Both the position numbers and the translations under genes were made by a program. The notes under the pieces were generated by a model that was given only the letters and a program-made list of their open reading frames with translations, did no database searches and was not told where the DNA came from. 20,398 nucleotides of DNA from a virus: positions 1-20,398 of IMG/VR virus record IMGVR_UViG_3300029267_005572, one strand, 5' to 3'. Every line of letters begins with the position of its first letter. Position 1 is the first letter of the stretch. Below are positions 1-6,497 of the stretch, piece by piece.

Positions 1-1343
1 GACCCGACGAGGCCCAAGGTGACTTCGGGCAGCCTGGCCACGGTGTATTCGAGCAGGCCCTCGTAGACGTGGCCGATCTGTTCCACATCAAGGGCGCGGT
101 AGGACAGAAGCTGCGCGCCGCCGCGCTGCTCCAGCAACTGGAGCGCCGTGAGGAGCAGGAGCACCGTGCGATTGTCGATAGGCAGCGGTACGGCCGGTTC
201 CTCACGCCAGGACGTGCCCTTGGCCCGCCCTTCGAGGAAGGGAAAGCGGTCGGGATCGAAAAGCGACCCCCCGAGGGCGGGCATGCGAAGGGCCTCGTGC
301 TCGACGCCGCCGTAGACCGCCCGGAAGACCGCCAGCATCCGCGACCACGCGTCGTGCCGACGCTCCAGGACCTCGGGGCCATGTTGGGATTCCTCCTCGC
401 GCAGCCAGGCGCGGAGGGTAGAGATGGCATAATGCTGGTCATAAACAGGATCGCCGAGTAGGAGGAGTCCACGCTCCTCGGCGCAGAGGATGAAGACCAG
501 CCGCATCATGACGGTCAGCCCTGCCTCGTAGAGCTCCGCCGGGCGGACATCCTTCAGCAGTTGGCCGTTGCGATCCTGGTCGGCACGCCCGAGCGCCTGG
601 AGCAGCACTTCTACCGCGCGGCGGACCTGCTCGCCGAGGGTATCGGTTACCTCCTCCTGGAATTCGATGGAGCGTTCCAGAAGCTGGTCGAGGGCATCCT
701 CAGGGGGGCCGAAGCAACGGCGCACGCCCAGCAGCGACACGAAGGCCTTCAGGGTTATGGGCTCCTGCTTCCAGAGGCGGGCGAACCATGACGTATAACC
801 GGACGTGCTGCCGATCGGGGCGTTGACCAGCATCCATTGTTCCCCATTGGTCACCAACCCGATACGCACCTCGGTTGCGCGGCAGAGCAGCGTCATGCGC
901 TCGGCGGGCGACGCGGGCCAGCGGTCGGCGGGCAACGCTTTCTCCAGGTCGGTCTCCGGCGGATGGATGGCGATGAGCAGGTGCGGCTTGCCGTCGTCCG
1001 CGTGTACGGCGAAGTCGGGAGCCATCTCCACGCCATGCTCGGGCGCTCGATAGACGACCTTCCCGTCGAGACGCTTGCGAGGAACGAGGACCTCGTCTTC
1101 GTATTCCAGGGCCTCCTGTATGACCATGCGCGTCCAGGCAACGTGCAGTGCGTCGAGTTCCGGATCGTCCTCGTCCACCGCGTCGCGCCATTCGTCATAG
1201 GCGGCGCGCAGCCGTTGGCGGCGAGGCGTTTCGATCTTGTCCAACCCCTGGGGAAAGACATCATTGAGGACCGATGCGGCGAGGAATGGGCCGGAGATAT
1301 CGACCAGCGAGAGCCATTGCACTTGTTCCAAGACACGAGCCAT
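1..1343 (-). CDS. drmMI: DISARM class 1 methylase DrmMI-like, N-terminal part (cut by window edge)
   Basis: Open frame from ATG at 1343 to the window edge, 447 residues visible and no stop. It starts 3 nt after the helicase stop, with a GGAGG motif inside the helicase end, so the two are co-translated. Recognised features are a segment around YEAGLTVMMRLVFILCAEE and a later LDVEQIGHVYEGLLEY segment, which I know from large Eco57I/COG1002-type DNA methylases annotated in DISARM class 1 loci. The family is usually well over 1,000 residues, and its SAM-binding and NPPY motifs lie in the C-terminal part, which is outside this window. Catalysis therefore cannot be judged here. The expected role is N6-adenine methylation that marks host DNA as self. 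It could instead be a type IIG/BREX-like methylase, but the neighbouring helicase favours DrmMI. Confidence 0.68.
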   Translation of the reverse strand, partial: MARVLEQVQWLSLVDISGPFLAASVLNDVFPQGLDKIETPRRQRLRAAYDEWRDAVDEDDPELDALHVAWTRMVIQEALEYEDEVLVPRKRLDGKVVYRAPEHGVEMAPDFAVHADDGKPHLLIAIHPPETDLEKALPADRWPASPAERMTLLCRATEVRIGLVTNGEQWMLVNAPIGSTSGYTSWFARLWKQEPITLKAFVSLLGVRRCFGPPEDALDQLLERSIEFQEEVTDTLGEQVRRAVEVLLQALGRADQDRNGQLLKDVRPAELYEAGLTVMMRLVFILCAEERGLLLLGDPVYDQHYAISTLRAWLREEESQHGPEVLERRHDAWSRMLAVFRAVYGGVEHEALRMPALGGSLFDPDRFPFLEGRAKGTSWREEPAVPLPIDNRTVLLLLTALQLLEQRGGAQLLSYRALDVEQIGHVYEGLLEYTVARLPEVTLGLVG

Positions 1344-1346
1344 GGA

Positions 1347-4300
1347 TCACTGGCCCTCCTGGAAGTCGTCAGGTACGAGGAACTGGACGGCCACCGGGAA
1401 CGTCCTCTCGACGGGGTCGGCGTACCGTTTCCGGAGGGCATTGATCTCTCTATTGCGTTCCTCGGGAATGCGCTCAAGCCGCAGACGCAAGGCTTCGATA
1501 TCGCGCCTGAGCTGTTCACGCTGATCCGCTGGCCACAGCTCGAGCTGGACGGCCTTGCCAGATTCCGCCAGTTCCTTGCGTATCATGACGGCCAGATCTT
1601 CAAGCACCTGCGCCAGATCCGATTCCTCGGCCTTGCGGCGACGGTCGAGGGTGTTGGTCAGGAACTGCAGACGTTCTCGTGAGCGCGCCTCGACTGCGTT
1701 GAGGATCGACGATTCCTGTTCCGCGAACCGTTTCTGGAGCGCGTTGAAAGTCTTCTCGGTCGGTTCCGCTGGCACGCTCGCGTTCAGCACTTCTTCCAAT
1801 CTTGCCAAGGTGCGAATGCGGGCGAAGCCTGCGACCTTCAGCTCGCCGCCAGCCATCGTCAATTCCTCGTGCAACCTGTGATGGCCGCCGCCCGTGATGA
1901 CGAGGCGCGACCATACGATCACGACCGGCTCCTCCGAGACCGCTCTCGGCATCGAGCGCACCGCCACGCGTTCGAGCTTCTTACGGTCCTCGTGCGCCCA
2001 CACTTCTGCCCGCAACAAGCGAAGCGACATCTGCACCAGAGGATGATGCAGATGGGCCAGGACCACATCGTCGCGACCCTGAGCCACGGCATGGTCGAAA
2101 GTGATAGGCCGACGCGTCCCCGTATGAGGGTGCTCCAGTCCGCGAGTCGCTTGGGCCCAGGAACCTGTGAGGAGAGGCACATCGAATGCCTGGGCATCCG
2201 ACACGCCGGAGAGACCGGTCGATTCGAGCGGCGGCTTCCCGGCGATGTTAAGGGCGACGGAGACCGCTCGGTGGACGTAATCCGGGGTCAGATGGAATCT
2301 GTCGCGGGCTTCCAGAAGCCGCTCGTGAAGACGAGCAACGCGCTCCTGCAGTCGGCGTTCGGCGGCGACAAAACGTCGGACCTTGGATGCCTTGGCTTCG
2401 GCATCACGCGTATCCATCTTGATCCGCCTGCCCAGCATGGCCTCTTCGATCTGCTGCGCGATGACGGGACCGACGCACCCGAGGTCTTGGCGGATGTTGT
2501 CCACCTTGCGGACGGCGCGCATGAGGAACTCATGGTCGCCATCGAGGTCGCCCGGCTTGGCATCCGGCGCGGCTGCCCCGACCTTCAGTCCTTTGCCCAC
2601 AGGGTGCCAGATGTAGACGGTCTTCGCCTTCTGGCCGTGGCGGTCGATGCGACCGTTGCGTTGCTCCATTACATTGGGGTTCCACGGTATCTCTATGTGG
2701 ATCAGGTAGTTGCAGTGGTTCTGCAGGTCGATCCCCTCGGAAGCCGCGTCGGTGGCGAGAAGGATGCGGACGGGCGAGACGTCCGGGTTGGCCTGGAAGG
2801 CCGCCTTGATCCTCTCGCGGTCGTCCCGGTCCATCCCGCCAAGAAGCGCCATCAGGCGCTTGCCGCCCCACCTCTTGGAAGCGAGTATCTCCAGCAGCCA
2901 GGAATGGGTGGCCCGATACTCGGTGAACAAGATGACCCGTTTGTCGTTCCATTCGCCGTCCGTTTTCAGGTGGGCCGCCAGCCAATCCAGAATGGCTTCC
3001 GCCTTGGAATCCGCCCGGTTCTTGGCGGTCTCCGCCCATGAGGCGAGGCGGTCGAGCATGGCACGCTGGACATCGGCCAACGGAGCCGAGAGCTCGCTCG
3101 CCGCTTCGATGGCCTCGGCCTGGGCCTCCTCGACTTGGGCGTCATCCGCGTAATCCTCCTCCGTGCGAAGGATCGCCTTGCGGAGGATTCGCTCCTTCAA
3201 CGCACGTCTCTCTCGCCTGGAGCCGACACGCGCGAGGGTCTGTCGATGCTTGGTCAGCGTGAGGGCGAATGCCATCGGCGACGAGAACAGGCGCTTCTTG
3301 AGGAGCTTGTGAATGAAATTGGTCCCGAATGCAGCGGATGTGCCCGCGACCGTTTCGGCGCGACTCTCGGTGTATTCCTTGAGGAGATGATGAATCTCAC
3401 GCTCTTCAGCCGTATAGCCGACCTCCAGGGCCAGCAGTTCTCGCTTCGGGTAGATCGGATCACCATTCTCGTCCACGATGTCGGCTTTCATGCGCCGAAC
3501 CATGATCCGATGCAACTGCTTCTCATCGGGCATGACTCCGCGCGCGAAACGCTGATCGTCGAGCAGCTCGAGCAGTGAAGTGAACGACTCCTGGTAGCCG
3601 TTGTGCGGCGTAGCGGTCAGGAAGAGCCGGTGCTCGAAGTGCGGGGCGAGCGTCCGGATCAGGCGCGTGCGTTGGCTCGGCATCGCGTAGCGGCTGGCGG
3701 CCGAGGGCGCCGCATTGTGAGCCTCGTCGACGACCAGGATGTCGAACTTGCGCGGGTAGGTGACATGCGGCGGTAGGGCATCCTTCATGAGGCGCAGACC
3801 CTCGCCGCTCTTCATCCAGTCTATGGAGGCGATCAGACGCGGAAAACTGGTCCACGGATTCCCATGGAGCCCGCGCTCCCGGCGCAGGCGCTTCAAGTAA
3901 TCGGTGTCGACGATGCGGAATTCGAGCCCGAACTTCTCGTGCATCTCGGTCTGCCATTTCACCTGCAGCGAAGCCGGACAGACGATGAACACCGAGCGGA
4001 CTCGGTGGCGCACCAGGAGTTCCTGTATCACCAGACCAGCCTCGATGGTCTTGCCGAGGCCCACGTCGTCGGCGATCAGGAGATTGGCGCGGGCCATATC
4101 TACAGCGCGGACGAGAGGATCAAGTTGGAAGTCCTCGATCTCGACGCCGCTTCGGAAAGGCGCTTGAAGCAGCGAGCGGTCGGCATTCGTGGCAGCTCCC
4201 CAGCGGATGGCGTCGAGAAAGGCCTCGAGGCGTTCGCAAGAGTCCCGCCCTCCGACGCTGGGAAGACCTGCCGTTTCGAGTATGCGAGCGCCAGGCTCAA

Positions 4301-4481
4301 GTTCCCACACCGCTGAGAGGGACTCATTCAGCGCATCCTCGTCCAGGGATGCGAGCGTGACGAGGTGCTGAGGCGTGAAGCCGTTTGCCCGGGCTAATCC
4401 GGAGGATCGGACGTCCGTGACCACCCATTGCCTCCGACGGACTTCGACGAGCTGGCCCAGTTCGGGAGGAGCGACGGTCAT
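1347..4481 (-). CDS. drmD: SNF2-family helicase, DISARM DrmD-like
   Basis: 1044 residues, a complete Swi2/Snf2-type DNA translocase. Visible motifs are Walker A DDVGLGKT (about 138-145), the DEAH box in VVDEAHN (about 250-256), motif III TATPHNG (about 289-295), motif V ATDAASEGIDLQ (about 576-587) and motif VI with QRNGRIDRHGQ (about 607-617). A charged helical segment lies between the two RecA lobes (about 400-500), and a long helical C-terminus contains ESDLAQVLEDLA. The length and order (helicase, then large methylase) match DrmD of class 1 DISARM. The ATG at 4481 overlaps the stop of the Vsr gene as ATGA, which fixes the start and implies coupled translation. It would act on invading DNA as an ATP-driven motor. 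A stand-alone RapA/HepA-like helicase is the alternative, made less likely by context. Confidence 0.8.
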   Translation of the reverse strand: MTVAPPELGQLVEVRRRQWVVTDVRSSGLARANGFTPQHLVTLASLDEDALNESLSAVWELEPGARILETAGLPSVGGRDSCERLEAFLDAIRWGAATNADRSLLQAPFRSGVEIEDFQLDPLVRAVDMARANLLIADDVGLGKTIEAGLVIQELLVRHRVRSVFIVCPASLQVKWQTEMHEKFGLEFRIVDTDYLKRLRRERGLHGNPWTSFPRLIASIDWMKSGEGLRLMKDALPPHVTYPRKFDILVVDEAHNAAPSAASRYAMPSQRTRLIRTLAPHFEHRLFLTATPHNGYQESFTSLLELLDDQRFARGVMPDEKQLHRIMVRRMKADIVDENGDPIYPKRELLALEVGYTAEEREIHHLLKEYTESRAETVAGTSAAFGTNFIHKLLKKRLFSSPMAFALTLTKHRQTLARVGSRRERRALKERILRKAILRTEEDYADDAQVEEAQAEAIEAASELSAPLADVQRAMLDRLASWAETAKNRADSKAEAILDWLAAHLKTDGEWNDKRVILFTEYRATHSWLLEILASKRWGGKRLMALLGGMDRDDRERIKAAFQANPDVSPVRILLATDAASEGIDLQNHCNYLIHIEIPWNPNVMEQRNGRIDRHGQKAKTVYIWHPVGKGLKVGAAAPDAKPGDLDGDHEFLMRAVRKVDNIRQDLGCVGPVIAQQIEEAMLGRRIKMDTRDAEAKASKVRRFVAAERRLQERVARLHERLLEARDRFHLTPDYVHRAVSVALNIAGKPPLESTGLSGVSDAQAFDVPLLTGSWAQATRGLEHPHTGTRRPITFDHAVAQGRDDVVLAHLHHPLVQMSLRLLRAEVWAHEDRKKLERVAVRSMPRAVSEEPVVIVWSRLVITGGGHHRLHEELTMAGGELKVAGFARIRTLARLEEVLNASVPAEPTEKTFNALQKRFAEQESSILNAVEARSRERLQFLTNTLDRRRKAEESDLAQVLEDLAVMIRKELAESGKAVQLELWPADQREQLRRDIEALRLRLERIPEERNREINALRKRYADPVERTFPVAVQFLVPDDFQEGQ

Positions 4482-4933
4482 CGGTGTATTCCTCCACCGC
4501 GACAGGCCTCGACGATACGAGCGATGATTCGTGGCGTGGGGGGCAGGCAGTCATGCTCCCAAACCCGGATTACTCGCCATCCGGCCTTCCGCAGGCGGGC
4601 GGACTGCCGTTTGTCGCGGTCCTTGTTCTCGGCGAGCTTGGGCAGCCAGTAGTCCTGGTTCGACTTGGGGTACGTCGCATGCTTCGGACACCCGTGCCAG
4701 AAGCATCCGTCGACCAACACAGCGACCTTCGGCCAAGGGAAGACGATGTCCACGGTGACTCCTTCGACGCGACGGTGGAGTCTGAACCGCAATCCTTCAG
4801 CATGCAGAGCCGACCGAAGCGCCCGTTCCGCTCCGGAGTCCTTGCTCTTCACCCGGCGCATGATCTCGGATCGTGTGAGCGGCTTCCGCATCGTCCTATC
4901 GGATTTCTTGCTCACCACAATGCTTCCGCTCAA
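4478..4933 (-). CDS. vsr: Very short patch repair (Vsr) endonuclease
   Basis: 151 residues, the usual Vsr length. Vsr nicks DNA 5' of T:G mismatches that arise when 5-methylcytosine deaminates, so it normally accompanies a C5 methylase. Visible family signatures are the RSEIMRRVKSKD segment near residue 21, the metal-binding aspartate in VDIVF (D62), the FWHGCP motif (78-83) with zinc-ligand His/Cys, NKDRD (103-107) and VWEHD (124-128). The start is a TTG at 4933 that overlaps the methylase TGA as TTGA, with AGGAGG just upstream. An in-frame GTG shortly after is a second option. It sits between the C5 methylase and the helicase, overlapping both by 4 nt, so it is made as part of the defence operon. 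Some relatives act as restriction nucleases instead of repair enzymes. Confidence 0.92.
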   Translation of the reverse strand: MSGSIVVSKKSDRTMRKPLTRSEIMRRVKSKDSGAERALRSALHAEGLRFRLHRRVEGVTVDIVFPWPKVAVLVDGCFWHGCPKHATYPKSNQDYWLPKLAENKDRDKRQSARLRKAGWRVIRVWEHDCLPPTPRIIARIVEACRGGGIHR

Positions 4934-6060
4934 GCGACCTCCTGCCGTTCGTTGACGCCAGCCAGAGTGCTCCGAGACGCCACATGTTCCATGATCGCGC
5001 GACCGAGTTCCTTCGCCAGCTTCGGCGGAACCGCATTGCCGATCATTCGCCCGACCGCCTTACGGTTAAGCCTCTCATTGGATGGCCAGAACTCGTAACT
5101 GCGTGGAAACGACTGGAATAGCGCCGCCTCGCGGAGCGTGATCGACCGGTCCTGTTCCGGATGGCCGAATCGCCCGTTGCCTATGCCCGTGCAGAGCGTC
5201 GTCATCGTAGGAGCGGGCCGATCCCACCACATCCGCCCGTAAATGGAGAAGTAGCTCTTCCCCGATTCCTTCCGATGGCAATCCAGAACCAGTTCGTCAG
5301 GCCAATCATGCCTCGTCCCACCGTCACGCGCCGTAGCGCGAATGCGTTTGAGATTCATCGGGGACAGCTGCGAGGCCGCATGCATGGGATCGGACGAATC
5401 CTCTTCCCCCGTTTCCAGCGGAGGCAGTTTCCCGATGGTCTTGCGGACCGTTCTCCACTGGCTCGGATAGCGATAGCGCCCCTCGGGGATCGTGATCTCC
5501 CCGAGCTGCGACGCGAGCAGCACCAGGCGCCTGCGGGATTGGGGAACACCGTATTCGGGACACTGGACGATCCGCCAATCGACGTGGTAGTTGAGCTTCT
5601 CAAGCGTGCGGACGAACCGACCAAATACCTCACGCCCACGGTCCACCAACTCGGGAACGTTCTCCATGGTTACCAGCTCGGGGACGATGCCGGTCACGAA
5701 CCGGCCGAAGTTGTCCAACAAGTCCCAGGCACCGTGCTTCTTCGCACCGTTGGTCAGCTTTGAGAAAGGCTGACAGGGAGCGCATCCGGCGAGCAGTCTG
5801 TACTTGTCCGGATCGAACAGCTTCTTGATGCTGGTGTAGTTCTTACGAGCCACGTCCCAGTGGAGGAATTTCACGTCCGGATTGTTCTTCTCATAGGCGT
5901 GCTTCATCTGTTCGTCGAGGTCGATTCCAGCCTCGACCTTGATGCCAGCCTGCAGAAGACCGTGCGTTAACCCTCCTGCGCCGCAGAAGATGTCCACGGC
6001 GCTGATGGGGCTATCCGCGGTGAGCTTCTGAAGACGTCTGTGAATAACTCGGCTTGCCAT
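4930..6060 (-). CDS. C5-cytosine DNA methyltransferase (Dcm-like)
   Basis: 376 residues with the ordered motifs of C5-cytosine methylases: motif I DIFCGAGG (23-30), motif IV PCQPFS with catalytic Cys96 (95-100), motif VI ENVPEL (133-138), motif VIII QSRRRLVLL (174-182) and motif X IGNAVPP (340-346). It transfers a methyl group from SAM to cytosine in a target that cannot be read from sequence. The target recognition region lies about 190-280. All catalytic motifs look intact. The ATG at 6060 follows the HTH gene by 9 nt, with TAAGG upstream. The 3' end overlaps vsr. In the operon it would produce the 5-methylcytosine whose deamination Vsr repairs, and may mark self DNA alongside the adenine methylase. 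Hand counts of sampled lines suggest lower G+C than the phage genes. Confidence 0.93.
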   Translation of the reverse strand: MASRVIHRRLQKLTADSPISAVDIFCGAGGLTHGLLQAGIKVEAGIDLDEQMKHAYEKNNPDVKFLHWDVARKNYTSIKKLFDPDKYRLLAGCAPCQPFSKLTNGAKKHGAWDLLDNFGRFVTGIVPELVTMENVPELVDRGREVFGRFVRTLEKLNYHVDWRIVQCPEYGVPQSRRRLVLLASQLGEITIPEGRYRYPSQWRTVRKTIGKLPPLETGEEDSSDPMHAASQLSPMNLKRIRATARDGGTRHDWPDELVLDCHRKESGKSYFSIYGRMWWDRPAPTMTTLCTGIGNGRFGHPEQDRSITLREAALFQSFPRSYEFWPSNERLNRKAVGRMIGNAVPPKLAKELGRAIMEHVASRSTLAGVNERQEVA

Positions 6061-6069
6061 GCTACAGCC

Positions 6070-6312
6070 TTACCGCTTTTGCTCTGCGTTGCCATCGACT
6101 GGTAGACTGCTATCACCGTTCTGAGCGCCGCCTGGATCGGCCGCGCCACCTCTCACCCACTCGTCGACCTCTGAGAGCTTGAAGCGCAGAAGGCGACCAG
6201 CGCGGTGAGCAGGAAAGCCCTTCCTGTCGATCCACCGATAGACTGACTCCTTCCGGACACCGATGTGCTTTGCCACCTCTGCTGCGTCGACCCAGCGTTC
6301 TTCGCTGCTCAT
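6070..6312 (-). CDS. Small excisionase/MerR-type helix-turn-helix protein
   Basis: 80 residues. The N-terminal half carries a winged HTH of the excisionase/HTH_17 type: DAAEVAKHIGV then SVYRWIDRKGFP forms the helix-turn-helix (about 9-33), and GRLLRFKLSEVDEWV (about 38-52) is the typical wing and last helix. The tail from about residue 56 is polar and probably disordered. It is the first gene behind the defence promoter and lies 9 nt ahead of the methylase, so a role as operon regulator is likely. Such proteins can also be recombination directionality factors, but no integrase is in view. ATG at 6312 has an AAGGA motif 9 nt upstream. Repeats around the promoter (see separate entry) are possible binding sites. 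Confidence 0.85.
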   Translation of the reverse strand: MSSEERWVDAAEVAKHIGVRKESVYRWIDRKGFPAHRAGRLLRFKLSEVDEWVRGGAADPGGAQNGDSSLPVDGNAEQKR

Positions 6313-6367
6313 GGCCTATGGTCCTTCCCACGGAACCACACGAGCGGGCGATGAAGAGTCATTCATA

Positions 6368-6422
6368 GTCAGTGAAAGTATAAGAAACGCGTCCGTCTTG
6401 TCAAGCCGAGAAGTGACAGTGA
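6368..6422 (-). promoter_or_regulatory. Paired 8-mers flanking the promoter, possible operator
   Basis: The plus-strand 8-mers GTCAGTGA (6368-6375) and GACAGTGA (6415-6422) differ at one base and lie 47 bp apart, in the same orientation. One lies between the -10 box and the transcription start, the other just upstream of the -35 box. This placement suits a repressor that loops or occludes the promoter, with the small HTH protein as the obvious candidate. This is inference from spacing only, and two 8-mers could arise by chance. Confidence 0.3.
6377..6404 (-). promoter_or_regulatory. Sigma-70-type promoter of the defence operon
   Basis: On the minus strand a perfect -35 box TTGACA (6399-6404) is separated by 16 nt from a -10 box TATACT (6377-6382), one mismatch from TATAAT. 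The expected start of transcription is near 6369-6370, leaving a leader of about 57 nt before the HTH start at 6312. The region is clearly richer in A+T than the phage genes beside it. No other promoter of this quality was seen, so the five defence genes are probably one transcript from here. Confidence 0.82.
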
Positions 6423-6497
6423 TCTCCTGCCCGAACAGATGCACAAGGCATTGGCCCGCCGACTTGCTCGACTCGCTGATCATCGCTCTGGCCCTTG

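Noticed and set aside
837-3041. Long plus-strand open frames opposite the defence genes
   Set aside because: They are antisense shadows of the helicase and methylase-like genes, which have clear motifs on the minus strand.
6313-6497. Attachment site or terminator marking the prophage edge
   Set aside because: No tRNA fragment, direct repeat pair of useful length, or hairpin with U-tract was found there.
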